Assembly (NCBI GenBank): GCA_002315375.1
Contig: DCHR01000036.1
Location: 65,953 to 129,952 of the forward strand
Direction of reading: 5' to 3'
DNA: 64,000 bases
Origin: Treponema sp. UBA1747
GTDB taxonomy: Bacteria > Spirochaetota > Spirochaetia > Treponematales > Treponemataceae
Shown here: positions 34,296 to 43,857 of the stretch, in pieces
Numbering within the stretch: position 1 is the first letter of the stretch
How the letters are laid out: the number at the start of each line of letters is the position of its first letter
The notes under the pieces: generated by a model
What the model was told of the DNA's origin: nothing
Database searches by the model: none
The model's input: the letters and a program-made list of their open reading frames with translations, nothing else
Made by a program: the position numbers and the translations under genes

Positions 34296-35841
34296 TGTGC
34301 TTGCCTGTGATGATGAACAGATTGCGATTGATTCCATAAAATTTATTTTCGAAAAAAACTTCCAGAGCGAAGTAAACCTCTTTACTGCCCTGTCTGGTTT
34401 TGAAGCCTTGAACATAGTCAAACAGAATAATATTGATATTATTTTTATGGATATTAATATGCCGGGCATGAACGGACTTGAAACAATCAGTCTGATTATG
34501 AGTATGAAACCGGATACAGTTATCATTGTTCTTTCAGCTTTTGATACCTTTGAATACGCCCAGGAAGCCTTGAATCTTGGTGCCTTCAGATATATTACAA
34601 AACCAGTTAATCGCAATACCATTATCCAGACAACAAGAAGTGCAATGAATCAGGTGGATTCCAAAAAAGAATCTTCCATTAATAAAGATGAAATTCAAAA
34701 AAAGCTGGATGCCGTTTCACCTATGGTCGAAAGTGATTTCTTTTATTCCTGTGCATTCTGTTCCGACAATGAAAATCTTACTCCATACCTTGAATATTTT
34801 AATATCCGGGATAAAAAATACATTTTCTGTGCCATAGAATTTCCCGAGCAGAATGATGAAAACAAGCATAAAATCCTTTCCGAAATAAGGGCCATTGCCG
34901 GTGAGAACGAGAAATGCATCATGGGATCCTTTATGAAAAACCGTGCAGTCCTTCTTTTTTCTTTTACAAAGGAAACTTTTTTTTATGAAAAAGCCCGGGA
35001 ATCCATTACTTCCATTCACACCCTGTTTTCCTTAAAAATAAACAGAAATATCAGAACCGGTGTTTCCGATGTATGTTCCAATGAAATTCAGTTCGGCGAT
35101 TTTTACAGTCAAAGCTTTATAGCGTTAAACAATTCTTCTGAAAACAAACCCCTTGTTTTCTTTCAGGATATTACCGCCAGCACAGATAAAACTGCAGATA
35201 TTAAAAACACACAGGAAAGACTTTATAAAAGACTCAGAAACGGAGATATTGAAGGAGTTTCTTTTTTATCTTCACTTTATTTGTCAGGTCTTCAGGATAT
35301 GGCGTTGCCTTCAGAAAAATGGAAATTCAGCCTTCTGGAACTTCTGGTAAATACTAAATCAATCACTATTTCACAAAGCGAAACTTTTGATTCTGCCCTT
35401 TTCGACAACGCGTTTTTAATTATTTCATCTGCATCATCAGTTGAAGAAACAAAACCTTATATACAGCAGAGACTATCAGATGCAGTTACTGCCATATCAC
35501 AAAAGATCAAAAAAGCTGAAAATCCGGTCATTACAAAAGTACAGAATTTTATAAACATGAACTTAAGTATAGATTTTTCTCTTGAAGATGCTGCAGATTA
35601 TGCAGGAGTTTCTTCTTTCTATCTGAGTAAACTTTTTAAAGAAGAAATGAATGATACCTTCGTGAACTATGTCACTGAACTGAAAATGAAAAAAGCAGAA
35701 CATTTGCTTCGCGAAACGGATATGTCCATCAAAGAAATCACAGCAGCAACCGGTTACAATGACCAGAATTATTTCAGCAAGATTTTCAAAAACAAATATG
35801 AAGTAACACCATCTGAATACAGGCGGACGAATATACAATGA
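34288..35841 (+). CDS. YesN-type response regulator with AraC output
   Basis: A 517-residue regulator. The receiver domain has the acidic pair in 'LACDDEQIAID', phospho-acceptor Asp in 'IIFMDINMPGMNGLETI' and Lys in 'YITKPVNRNT'. A 270-residue middle part of unknown fold follows. The C-terminal 100 residues form an AraC double helix-turn-helix ('FSLEDAADYAGVSSFYLSKL'; 'EITAATGYNDQNYFSKIFKN'). It probably activates the chvE-gguAB operon downstream, whose promoter lacks a -35 box and carries an inverted repeat. Confidence 0.92.
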   Translation: MYNVLACDDEQIAIDSIKFIFEKNFQSEVNLFTALSGFEALNIVKQNNIDIIFMDINMPGMNGLETISLIMSMKPDTVIIVLSAFDTFEYAQEALNLGAFRYITKPVNRNTIIQTTRSAMNQVDSKKESSINKDEIQKKLDAVSPMVESDFFYSCAFCSDNENLTPYLEYFNIRDKKYIFCAIEFPEQNDENKHKILSEIRAIAGENEKCIMGSFMKNRAVLLFSFTKETFFYEKARESITSIHTLFSLKINRNIRTGVSDVCSNEIQFGDFYSQSFIALNNSSENKPLVFFQDITASTDKTADIKNTQERLYKRLRNGDIEGVSFLSSLYLSGLQDMALPSEKWKFSLLELLVNTKSITISQSETFDSALFDNAFLIISSASSVEETKPYIQQRLSDAVTAISQKIKKAENPVITKVQNFINMNLSIDFSLEDAADYAGVSSFYLSKLFKEEMNDTFVNYVTELKMKKAEHLLRETDMSIKEITAATGYNDQNYFSKIFKNKYEVTPSEYRRTNIQ

Positions 35842-36884
35842 ACAGATTGATAAAAAATTTTTATTCTTCAATTTTGATGTTTTTTATTTTTTCTTTATTA
35901 ATTTCATGCAAAGGAAAATCACAGTCCACAACGGAACGGGAATATTCTTCTTCTGAACAGAAAGGACTTACCATCGGTTTTTCAATTGATACCCTGGCTC
36001 TGGAAAGATGGCAGAGAGACCTGGATACTTTCATGAGTACTGCAACAAATCTCGGAGCAGAAGTTATTGTACAGAATGCAGGAAATAATTCCGAAGAACA
36101 GAACCGTCAGCTTTTATACCTTGCCTCACAGAAAGTTGATTGTGCGGTCATTCTTCCCCGTGAATCCAAATCAATTAAAGAAGGTATTGACCGTTTAAGA
36201 AATATGAATATTCCGGTTATTTCCTATGATCGTCTGATTCTGGATTCAGATGTTTCCCTGTACCTTACAATCGACTCCGAAAAAGTCGGTTATCTCATGG
36301 GAAAATCCATGAAAAACATTACACCTGGCAAATCCTGGGCACTTATTCTGGGTGACCCGGAAGACTATAACATGGAAATGATTGGAAAAGGACTTTGGGA
36401 AGGAATGAAAGACGCTGGAATATCAGTCTGTGACCATTTCTACACCCTGAACTGGAATTATGACCTTTCGCGCCAACATATCTTCGACCTTATTACAAGC
36501 GGAATCATTCCGGATGCCATTATCTGCGGAAATGATGCAGTTGCTGATAGTGTTATTTCTGTTCTCGAAACCAATCTGAAAAAACATATTCCTATTTGCG
36601 GTCAGGACGCAGATATTGCTGCCTGCCAGAATATAGTAAACGGTAAACAGGACTTTACGATCTATAAACCTATTACAGAACTTGCCCGACTGGCTGCCGA
36701 ATATGCAGTTGAACTGGCAAAAGGAACCTCAGTTTCTTCCCTTGTAAAAGATGGAACCGAAATGGACAACCATTATAAGAAAGTTCCTGCTGTCATGCTT
36801 GAACCGGTATATGTAGACAAAAACAATATCGATGAAATTATCATTGATTCAGGTTTCCATACATGGAATGAGGTTTATCAGTAA
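35838..36884 (+). CDS. Sugar-binding lipoprotein, XylF/ChvE-like
   Basis: A 348-residue lipoprotein; the signal ends in 'FSLLISC' at about residue 23. The mature chain is a type-I periplasmic binding protein with 'LTIGFSIDTLALERWQRDLD', 'IPVISYDRLILDSDVSLYL' and 'ICGNDAVADSVISVLE', close to the ChvE protein encoded next. It overlaps the response-regulator stop by 4 bases, so it belongs to the sensory operon rather than to the transporter operon. It may serve as a second sensor ligand-binding protein or feed the GguAB transporter. Confidence 0.88.
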   Translation: MNRLIKNFYSSILMFFIFSLLISCKGKSQSTTEREYSSSEQKGLTIGFSIDTLALERWQRDLDTFMSTATNLGAEVIVQNAGNNSEEQNRQLLYLASQKVDCAVILPRESKSIKEGIDRLRNMNIPVISYDRLILDSDVSLYLTIDSEKVGYLMGKSMKNITPGKSWALILGDPEDYNMEMIGKGLWEGMKDAGISVCDHFYTLNWNYDLSRQHIFDLITSGIIPDAIICGNDAVADSVISVLETNLKKHIPICGQDADIAACQNIVNGKQDFTIYKPITELARLAAEYAVELAKGTSVSSLVKDGTEMDNHYKKVPAVMLEPVYVDKNNIDEIIIDSGFHTWNEVYQ

Positions 36885-36964
36885 TTTTTTTACCACAAAA
36901 TATTACTAATACATCCCCTGAAATACTAACATTTTATTGTAAAATTCCCTAATTTCGCAAAAAT

Positions 36965-37008
36965 TTCAAGAATTCCGGCGAATTTTCCCTTGAAAATCCC
37001 CCTATACT
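36965..37008 (+). promoter_or_regulatory. chvE promoter region with inverted repeat
   Basis: TTCAAG (36965-36970) and CTTGAA (36989-36994) form an inverted repeat, with GAATT repeated inside it. TATACT (37003-37008) is a good -10 with no -35 at 17 bases. That is typical of activator-dependent promoters, and the AraC-type regulator encoded upstream is the obvious candidate. The chvE ATG follows after AGGAGG. Confidence 0.55.
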
Positions 37009-37049
37009 AGAATCAAAAGAATAAGATTTCAAAATTAGGAGGATTTCTT

Positions 37050-38111
37050 ATGAAAAAAATTTTAGTTGTATTACTGGCAGCTCTCATGATTATGCCAGCA
37101 TTCGCAGCAAAGAAAAAGGGAACTAAAGTTGGTGTTTCAATGCCTACAAAAGACCTTCAGCGCTGGAACCAGGACGGAGCTAACATGAAAGCTCAGCTCG
37201 AAAAAGCCGGATACGTTGTTGACCTTCAGTATGCAAACAATGACATTGCTACACAGGTTTCTCAGATTGAAAACATGATTACTGGTAAATGTGAAGTACT
37301 GGTTATCGCTTCTATCGACGGTTCAGCTCTCAAGAACGCTCTTGATGGTGCACGCAAAAAGAAGATCCCAGTTATCGCTTACGACCGCCTTATTATGAAC
37401 TCAAATGCTGTTACATACTACGCAACATTTGATAACTACAAAGTTGGTACAATCCAGGGTAACTACCTTGTTGAAAACCTGAAACTGAACTCACGTACAG
37501 CTGATGATCCAGCTTACATCGAATTCTTCACAGGTTCTCCAGATGACAACAACATCAACTTCTTCTTCGGTGGTGCTATGGACGTTCTTAAACCATACCT
37601 GGACAAAAAAGTTCTCGTATGTCGCTCAGGACAGACAGAAAAAGCACAGTGTGCAACACTCAACTGGTCAACAGAAGAAGCACAGAAACGTATGGAAAAC
37701 CTTATCACATCTAACGGATACGGCCCACGCGGAACAAAACTTGATGCTGTTTACTCTTCAAACGACTCATGTGCTATGGGTATCACAAACGCTCTCGTAG
37801 CTGCTGGTTACTCAAAAGCTAACTTCCCAATCATCACTGGTCAGGACTGTGACATCGGATCTGTAAAGAACATGCTCGCTGGAACACAGGCTATGTCTGT
37901 ATTCAAAGACACACGTACACTGGCAGCAAAAGTTGTAGGTATGGTTGACGCTATCATGAAAGGAACAAAACCTGAAATCAATGATACAAAAACATACGAC
38001 AACGGAACAGGAATCATTCCATCTTACCTTTGTGAACCAGTATTCGGTGACATCAACAACTACAAAGCACTGCTCATCGATTCAGGATACTACAAAGCAG
38101 ACCAGCTCTAA
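37050..38111 (+). CDS. chvE: Multiple-sugar-binding periplasmic protein ChvE
   Basis: A 353-residue solute-binding protein with a cleavable signal ('MIMPAFAAK', cut near residue 20). The mature start 'KVGVSMPTKDLQRWNQDGAN' and 'VIAYDRLIMNSNAVTYYATF' match ChvE/xylose-arabinose-glucose binders; 'SNDSCAMGITNALVAAGY' lies in the second lobe. Codons are strongly biased towards C-ending forms, predicting very high expression. A hairpin after the stop separates it from gguA and should give it excess over the membrane parts. Confidence 0.95.
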   Translation: MKKILVVLLAALMIMPAFAAKKKGTKVGVSMPTKDLQRWNQDGANMKAQLEKAGYVVDLQYANNDIATQVSQIENMITGKCEVLVIASIDGSALKNALDGARKKKIPVIAYDRLIMNSNAVTYYATFDNYKVGTIQGNYLVENLKLNSRTADDPAYIEFFTGSPDDNNINFFFGGAMDVLKPYLDKKVLVCRSGQTEKAQCATLNWSTEEAQKRMENLITSNGYGPRGTKLDAVYSSNDSCAMGITNALVAAGYSKANFPIITGQDCDIGSVKNMLAGTQAMSVFKDTRTLAAKVVGMVDAIMKGTKPEINDTKTYDNGTGIIPSYLCEPVFGDINNYKALLIDSGYYKADQL

Positions 38112-38133
38112 TTCATAATTTGAGTTGATTTTC

Positions 38134-38157
38134 GACGGGCCCTTACCAGGGCCTGTC
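38134..38157 (+). terminator. Attenuating hairpin between chvE and gguA
   Basis: GACGGGCCCT (38134-38143) pairs with AGGGCCTGTC (38148-38157) through one G-T pair, around a TACC loop. The following T run is weak, so partial termination or mRNA protection is more likely than a full stop. Confidence 0.7.
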
Positions 38158-38184
38158 ATTTCCATAAAAAAACAGGAGATTCCA

Positions 38185-39717
38185 ATGGCAAAAGCATTAT
38201 TGGAAATGAAACACATCACAAAAGAATTTCCGGGTGTAAAAGCCCTGAGCGATGTAAGCCTTACTGTAGAAGAAGGTGAAATCCACGCTCTCTGTGGTGA
38301 AAACGGTGCCGGTAAATCTACCCTTATGAACGTTCTTTCGGGTATTTACGGTTACGGAACCTATTCCGGAGACATCGTTTACGACGGTGAAATTTGTAAG
38401 TTCCAGAAAATCCGCGACAGTGAAGAACGCGGTATTGTTATTATTCATCAGGAACTTGCTCTGGTTCCTCTCCTTTCTATTGCAGAAAACATGTTCCTCG
38501 GGAACGAAAGAGGAAAAAAAGCTAAAATCAACTGGGATGAAACTTACTTTAAGGCAGATGAACTGCTGGCCCAGGTTGGTCTTAAAGAATCTTCACACAC
38601 ACTCATCAAAGATATCGGTGTTGGTAAACAGCAGCTGGTAGAAATTGCAAAGGCTCTCGGAAAAAAAGTAAGACTTCTGATTCTTGATGAACCTACAGCA
38701 TCTTTGAATGAAACTGAATCAAGACATTTGCTTGATCTCATGCTTGAGTTCAAAAAACAGGGCATGACCTCAATTATTATTTCACATAAATTAAACGAAA
38801 TCTCATACGTTGCAGACAAAATCACAGTAATCCGCGACGGTGCTGTAATCAAAACGCTGGATAAAAAAATTGATTCTTTCTCAGAAGAAACAATTATTCA
38901 GGCTATGGTTGGCCGTGAGATTTCAGACCGCTTCCCTAAACGCGAAAAAAATACAGTAGGTGAGATTTGTTTCGAAGTAAAAAACTGGAATGTTGACCAC
39001 CCGGTATTTGACGGAATCAAAGTCTGTGATAACGTAAACTTCAATCTTCGTAAAGGTGAAGTTCTGGGTATTTCCGGACTTATGGGAGCTGGACGTACTG
39101 AACTTGCAATGAGTATCTTCGGAAAATCATACGGTTCAAACATTTCCGGTGAGATTTACCTGAACGGAAATAAAGTTGATTTCCCTAACGTAAAATCAGC
39201 AATTAAAGCCGGAATTGCATATGTAACCGAAGACCGTAAAGGAAACGGACTTATTCTTTCTGAATCAATCACAAAGAATACAACTGCAGCAAAACCGGAA
39301 AAGATTTCCAAGAACTGGATCATCAACTTCGACCAGGAAAAAGTTTACGCAGAACAGACTGCAAAAGAAATGCATACTAAATGTGCTTCTGTAATGGAAA
39401 ATGTCGGAAACCTTTCCGGCGGAAACATGCAGAAAGTACTCCTTGGTAAATGGCTCTTCGCCGATCCGGACATTCTTATTCTGGATGAACCAACCCGCGG
39501 TATTGACGTTGGTGCAAAATACGAAATTTATCTGATTATCAACCGAATGGTTGCAGAAGGTAAATCTGTTATTCTGATTTCTTCAGAAATGCCTGAAGTT
39601 CTTGGAATGAGTGACCGCATTTATGTTATGAATGAAGGCCGTATGATTGCAGAAATGGATGCAAAAGATGCAGACCAGGAAAAAATCATGACCTGCATTA
39701 TCAATTCCGGAAAATAA
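38185..39717 (+). CDS. gguA: Sugar ABC transporter ATP-binding protein GguA
   Basis: A 510-residue double ABC ATPase. Domain 1 has Walker A 'GENGAGKSTLMNVLSG', a VGKQQ-type signature and Walker B 'LLILDEPTASLNE'. Domain 2 has the usual altered P-loop 'ISGLMGAGRTELAMSIFG', signature 'NLSGGNMQKVLLGKW' and 'ILILDEPTRGIDVGAKYEI'. That is the MglA/XylG/GguA layout. ACAGGAGA before the ATG at 38185 sets the start; an upstream in-frame ATG lies inside the hairpin. It is followed by gguB after 13 bases. Confidence 0.95.
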   Translation: MAKALLEMKHITKEFPGVKALSDVSLTVEEGEIHALCGENGAGKSTLMNVLSGIYGYGTYSGDIVYDGEICKFQKIRDSEERGIVIIHQELALVPLLSIAENMFLGNERGKKAKINWDETYFKADELLAQVGLKESSHTLIKDIGVGKQQLVEIAKALGKKVRLLILDEPTASLNETESRHLLDLMLEFKKQGMTSIIISHKLNEISYVADKITVIRDGAVIKTLDKKIDSFSEETIIQAMVGREISDRFPKREKNTVGEICFEVKNWNVDHPVFDGIKVCDNVNFNLRKGEVLGISGLMGAGRTELAMSIFGKSYGSNISGEIYLNGNKVDFPNVKSAIKAGIAYVTEDRKGNGLILSESITKNTTAAKPEKISKNWIINFDQEKVYAEQTAKEMHTKCASVMENVGNLSGGNMQKVLLGKWLFADPDILILDEPTRGIDVGAKYEIYLIINRMVAEGKSVILISSEMPEVLGMSDRIYVMNEGRMIAEMDAKDADQEKIMTCIINSGK

Positions 39718-39730
39718 TTTGGAGAAAACT

Positions 39731-40969
39731 ATGAAAGGATTAGATTCAATTAAAAAAACTTTGAAAAACAACACAATGATTTTTATTCTCATTGCTGTTG
39801 CAATTTTCTTTGAAACACTTATTCAGATTGGAGGAAAAGGTTCCCTTCTCTCCCCATCTAACGTAACAAATATTATCAATCAGAACGCATACGTTGTTAT
39901 TCTTGCAACAGGTATGCTTCTTTGTATCCTTACAGGTGGTAACATCGACCTTTCTGTAGGTTCTATTGTTTGTCTTGTTGGCGCTGTAGCCGGTACTTTC
40001 ATCATCAACATGGGCTGGCCTGTTCTTCCTACAATTCTTCTTTGTCTTATCGTAGGTCTTCTTGTTGGTGCATGGCATGGTTTCTGGATTGCCTTTGTAC
40101 ACATTCCACCATTCATCTGTACTCTTTCTGGTATGCTTCTGTGGCGTGGTGTTTCACTTCTGATTCTGAACGGTATGACAATTTCTCCGTTCCCTTCAAA
40201 ATACATGAACATCTTCTCAAGCTACCTTCCGGAACTGTTCCTTCAGCAGGTTACAGACGATATGCCTGATGAGCTTTTCTTCAGTATTCTTGAAAAGAAC
40301 CAGCGCATTACATTCACAGTAACACTTCTTGTTGCTCTTATTGTTTGTGCCATCATTATTGTATCAGGAATCATCGGACGTGCTTCAAAACGCCGCAAGG
40401 GTTACGAAGTTCCTTCTGTAGTAAATTACATCATCAAACAGGTTATTCTGTGTGGTGTTATCCTTGCAGTTGGTATTCTTCTTGGTCTTGATAAAGGTAT
40501 TCCAATCGTTCTGGTATTCGTTGCAATCATAGTTCTTGCATATGCTTACTTCACACAGAATACAGTTCCTGGCCGCTACCTCTACGCAATTGGTGGTAAC
40601 GCAAAAGCTGCCAAACTTTCAGGTATCAATACAGACAAAGTAATGTTCTTTGCATACACAAACATGGGCTTCCTTTCTGGTGTTGCAGCTCTGGTTGTTG
40701 CAGCCCGTTTGAACTCTGCTGCACCTACAGCAGGACAGAACTACGAAATGGATGCAATCGCTTCATGTTTCATCGGTGGCGCTTCAGCTTACGGTGGAAC
40801 AGGTACAGTAGGCGGAGCAGTTATCGGTGCCGTATTCATGGGTATCCTGAACAATGGTATGTCAATTCTTGGTGTAGACATGAACTGGCAGCGTGCTGTT
40901 AAGGGTCTGGTACTCCTTCTGGCAGTAATCTTTGACGTTGTTTCAAAGAAACGCAAAAGTTCTAAATAG
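39731..40969 (+). CDS. gguB: Sugar ABC transporter permease GguB
   Basis: A 412-residue permease with about ten hydrophobic segments. Family signatures are 'ILTGGNIDLSVGSIVCLVG' (about 75), 'NAKAAKLSGINTDKVMFFAY' (about 290) and 'CFIGGASAYGGTGTVGGAVI'. It matches XylH/GguB, which pairs with GguA and ChvE to import aldoses such as xylose, arabinose, galactose or glucose. TTGGAG precedes the ATG at 39731. It is the last gene of the operon and is followed by two hairpins. Confidence 0.95.
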   Translation: MKGLDSIKKTLKNNTMIFILIAVAIFFETLIQIGGKGSLLSPSNVTNIINQNAYVVILATGMLLCILTGGNIDLSVGSIVCLVGAVAGTFIINMGWPVLPTILLCLIVGLLVGAWHGFWIAFVHIPPFICTLSGMLLWRGVSLLILNGMTISPFPSKYMNIFSSYLPELFLQQVTDDMPDELFFSILEKNQRITFTVTLLVALIVCAIIIVSGIIGRASKRRKGYEVPSVVNYIIKQVILCGVILAVGILLGLDKGIPIVLVFVAIIVLAYAYFTQNTVPGRYLYAIGGNAKAAKLSGINTDKVMFFAYTNMGFLSGVAALVVAARLNSAAPTAGQNYEMDAIASCFIGGASAYGGTGTVGGAVIGAVFMGILNNGMSILGVDMNWQRAVKGLVLLLAVIFDVVSKKRKSSK

Positions 40970-40979
40970 AACTGAAAAA

Positions 40980-40999
40980 GGCGTTCTGAAAAGAACGCC
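40980..40999 (+). terminator. Hairpin after gguB
   Basis: GGCGTTCT-GAAA-AGAACGCC with a GNRA-type tetraloop, 10 bases after the stop. No T run follows, so it may protect the 3' end while the next hairpin terminates. Confidence 0.6.
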
Positions 41000-41046
41000 G
41001 ATAAAAGAGTCTTAAAGTAATTTTTTTATTTATTGTTTTCCTTCTA

Positions 41047-41106
41047 AAAAACTTGTTCGTCGAACGAAGTTTTCAAGCCGGACCTGAAGGTCCGGCTTTT
41101 TTTTTA
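41047..41106. terminator. Bidirectional terminator, gguB / YhhN-like gene
   Basis: AAGCCGGACCT (41075-41085) and AGGTCCGGCTT (41088-41098), then a run of T residues, terminate plus-strand transcripts. An adjacent hairpin at 41047-41073 (AAAACTT..., with one bulge) supplies an A/T-flanked stem for the minus direction. Confidence 0.8.
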
Positions 41107-41775
41107 TTCCTTTGAAAAATCTTCCCGAAGACTAAGTGCAATTAAAAATTGACCGGAAAAATACGTAAAAACATTCACTACCCGAATAACAAGGTTTAAC
41201 CATTCTGGAAATGAACCAAACAGCTTGAACTGAAGTACATAATCAGAAATAAAGAAAAGAATTAAACCTGCAGGAAGAAGTTTTGCAGATTTACATTTAC
41301 TTTTAAAAAGATTAAATGAGAAAACCGTATTTGCAAGTACAAACGAAATATAAATAAAAAGCGGGACAAAAAGAACACCAAAATCCAGAAACGGATTGAA
41401 ATACTCAGTTATAAACAAGGGAATATCTATGAGAAATAAAATAAACCAGATCTTTTTTCCGGGTTTTCTGAATCTGACAAGGGCAAAAAAATAAATAATC
41501 TGGGCAACAAAGAAAAAACCGAATCCCGCTTCAAAGATTATTTCCAGCAGAATATCAGCACACACCGAAACTAACAGTCCCCATATCATAGTTTTCGAAA
41601 ATCTGGAAAATATCGGAGAAGGATTTTCTATTTTTTTGATTGATAATAAACCTGCATAAAAGAAAGAACCGCTTGCAATTGTTTTACTTATAAGAGCAAA
41701 CCATAAGTTATCAGAAAACTGGGCAGCAGCATAAGCAAACATGGAAAGAATAAAAACTTGGATTAAATATTTCAT
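41104..41775 (-). CDS. YhhN/TMEM86-like membrane protein
   Basis: A 223-residue protein with about eight hydrophobic segments. 'LVSVCADILLEIIFEAGFGF', followed by 'FFVAQIIYFFALVRF' and later 'AGLILFFISDYVLQFKLF', aligns by eye with the YhhN family, whose eukaryotic member TMEM86B is a lysoplasmalogenase. The two conserved Asp residues of the family are present (in CAD and ISD). Plasmalogen lipids are known in anaerobes, so lysoplasmalogenase activity is plausible but unproven. The ATG has no Shine-Dalgarno and sits 5 bases after the -10 box. Confidence 0.75.
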   Translation of the reverse strand: MKYLIQVFILSMFAYAAAQFSDNLWFALISKTIASGSFFYAGLLSIKKIENPSPIFSRFSKTMIWGLLVSVCADILLEIIFEAGFGFFFVAQIIYFFALVRFRKPGKKIWFILFLIDIPLFITEYFNPFLDFGVLFVPLFIYISFVLANTVFSFNLFKSKCKSAKLLPAGLILFFISDYVLQFKLFGSFPEWLNLVIRVVNVFTYFSGQFLIALSLREDFSKE

Positions 41776-41780
41776 AATTT

Positions 41781-41810
41781 ATTATGTCTGCCATAAAGAG
41801 TTATTGTCAA
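41781..41810 (-). promoter_or_regulatory. Promoter of the YhhN-like gene
   Basis: On the minus strand TTGACA (41810-41805) and CATAAT (41786-41781) are 18 bases apart, and the -10 ends 5 bases before the ATG. This predicts a leaderless mRNA. Confidence 0.7.
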
Positions 41811-41854
41811 ATAAAAAAAATATCAAATTTCTCCAAAAAAATGACTTAAGTCTT

Positions 41855-41883
41855 TTTACTATAAATACGTAAGATGATATAAT
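41855..41883 (+). promoter_or_regulatory. Promoter of the chemotaxis receptor gene
   Basis: TTTACT (41855-41860) and TATAAT (41878-41883) are 17 bases apart, 17 bases before the ATG, which has GAAGGAG. It looks like an ordinary sigma-70 promoter; no sigma-28 motif is present. Confidence 0.6.
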
Positions 41884-41900
41884 AATAGAAGGAGTTATCA

Positions 41901-43790
41901 ATGGCTGATAAAAAGAAAATTCATCCGGGACCAGATCCATTTACAACTTTACTTATCTGGTTTATGTATGGCCTTGCCATTTTATACGCACTAGCATTAT
42001 GTTTTACTAATACTATTTTCAAAGAACCAGGCTCCATGGCAGCAGCCTTTTTATCTTTACCGTCAGTTTTGTTTTTTATTTTTTGTTCTGTTGCAGTTTT
42101 TACAGTAGAAAGAATCTGTACTGATAATATCTGTTATTATGACGGTTCTGAAAAAACATTAAAAAAAGCTGTCGCCTCTTACTGGACAGTAATTTTTTTC
42201 AATCTTTTTTTCCCTATCATCGTTTGTTTCCTGTTTCCAACTTTTGCAAAAATAGGAGCTTCAAGTAAAGGTTACAATATTGGAAAATGGACAATTCTTT
42301 ACATCAATGTTACTGCAGGTTGTCTTATTACGCCTTTCTTCCACACTTTATGGATGAACCGTTATTCCAAATGGGTTTCTTTTCTCCCGTTCCAGGCTAA
42401 AAAAATCCGCTTTGGTATTGCAACTCGTATTATGATAGTAACATTTTTTATTATCTGGGGAATTTTTGCAGGTGTAATGGTTACTGTTGTAAAAACTTAC
42501 AGCGCCCATCAAATTAATCCTTACACCAATTCTACAGCTTTTGCCGGAGCTTTTGTAATCAAATGGATTCCTCACATGATTGCTTCACTCATTTTTACAG
42601 TTACAAATATCGGTTTAGTACTTTCTTCCCTAACCCATCAGCTTACAGAAGTAAATTCTTTTTCTGAAGGGCTTTCTCAAGGAAATTACACAATGCCGGA
42701 ACTAATAAGAAAAAGCCGCGATGAGTTCGGTGTTCTTTATTCCAGTATGAACGGTTTTTACAACGAAACTAAAAAACTTTTAAAAGATGTTGATTATAGC
42801 GTAAGTAATGCAGTTCAAAATGGTTTTGAATTGAATTCAAATATGACCGAAACTGCTGCTTGTATCAATGAAATTATCGAAAACATTAATTCTGTAAACG
42901 GACAGGTCGAAAATCAGTCAAAAATTGTAGAAAACACCATTTCGGCCACAAATCAGATTATGGAAAAAATTGAGCGGCTCAACGCCTCTGTTGAAACCCA
43001 GAGCTCCGGAGTTGAACAAAGTTCTGCCGCTGTACGCCAGATGGTTGCCAATATTGAAAGTGTTTCGGAAATCCTTACGAAAAACCGCCAGCAATCTGAA
43101 AATCTGGACAAAGCTTCTCAAATCGGTCTGGACCGAGTACAAAATGCCAGCCGGCTTTCGGAAACAATTCTAACAGAAAGCAAAAGTCTTATTGAAGCAA
43201 GTGCAGTTATCCAGAACATTGCATCCCAGACAAATCTTCTTGCCATGAATGCCGCCATCGAAGCCGCCCATGCAGGGGAATCCGGAAAAGGTTTCAGTGT
43301 AGTTGCAGACGAAATCCGAAAACTTGCAGAACAGAGTAATGTTCAGGGTAAAAAGATTTCAGAAAGTCTTAAACAGCTGGAAAAAGTAATCGAAGAAGTT
43401 ACAGACTCAACACGTGCGGTTCAGGAACAGGTAACAATTATGTTCGATATGTCAAAAGCCGTAAGTGAACAGGAAGGCGTTGTTATGGCTGCCATGCAGG
43501 AACAGACTATTGGAAGCAAACAGATTCTCGAAGCAATGCACTATATAGATGATACAACAATCACCGTCCGTTCCGATGCAAAAGAAATGCTGGAAAATGG
43601 ACGCAGTGTGGTTGAACAGATGGAAGCAATGAATACTTCCTCTGCCGATATTTTGAATTCAATGCTGGAAATGAAGGAAGGATCAGAACAGATTCTCGAA
43701 TCTATTACAAACGTAAATGAATCGGCTGCAAAAAATACAGATTCTATTCATTCCCTTCAGGATGGTGTAAGCAAGTTTAAGATTTCTTAA
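41901..43790 (+). CDS. Methyl-accepting chemotaxis protein
   Basis: A 629-residue receptor. The N-terminal 250 residues hold about six hydrophobic segments and almost no outside domain, unlike typical two-helix receptors. A HAMP-like segment ('SFSEGLSQGNYTMPELIRKS') leads to a long coiled coil. The hairpin tip reads 'IASQTNLLAMNAAIEAAHAG' followed by 'KGFSVVADEIRKLAEQS', the CheA/CheW contact. Methylation-type Glu/Gln pairs flank it. No C-terminal CheR pentapeptide is seen. It may sense membrane state or an internal signal. It ends at a strong terminator. Confidence 0.93.
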   Translation: MADKKKIHPGPDPFTTLLIWFMYGLAILYALALCFTNTIFKEPGSMAAAFLSLPSVLFFIFCSVAVFTVERICTDNICYYDGSEKTLKKAVASYWTVIFFNLFFPIIVCFLFPTFAKIGASSKGYNIGKWTILYINVTAGCLITPFFHTLWMNRYSKWVSFLPFQAKKIRFGIATRIMIVTFFIIWGIFAGVMVTVVKTYSAHQINPYTNSTAFAGAFVIKWIPHMIASLIFTVTNIGLVLSSLTHQLTEVNSFSEGLSQGNYTMPELIRKSRDEFGVLYSSMNGFYNETKKLLKDVDYSVSNAVQNGFELNSNMTETAACINEIIENINSVNGQVENQSKIVENTISATNQIMEKIERLNASVETQSSGVEQSSAAVRQMVANIESVSEILTKNRQQSENLDKASQIGLDRVQNASRLSETILTESKSLIEASAVIQNIASQTNLLAMNAAIEAAHAGESGKGFSVVADEIRKLAEQSNVQGKKISESLKQLEKVIEEVTDSTRAVQEQVTIMFDMSKAVSEQEGVVMAAMQEQTIGSKQILEAMHYIDDTTITVRSDAKEMLENGRSVVEQMEAMNTSSADILNSMLEMKEGSEQILESITNVNESAAKNTDSIHSLQDGVSKFKIS

Positions 43791-43813
43791 TTTTTCTTAT
43801 AACTTCAATAAAA

Positions 43814-43845
43814 AAAGGAAACAGATAAAACTGTTTCCTTTTTTT
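43814..43845 (+). terminator. Terminator after the chemotaxis receptor gene
   Basis: AAAGGAAACAG (43814-43824), a 6-base loop, CTGTTTCCTTT (43831-43841) and a run of T residues. Confidence 0.9.
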
Positions 43846-43857
43846 CTAACTGAGTAA

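Noticed and set aside
40997..41004. GCCGATAA, identical to the sigma-28 -10 box, after gguB
   Set aside because: It is part of the gguB 3' hairpin, the -35 position reads AAGGCGTT, and no plus-strand gene follows for 900 bases.
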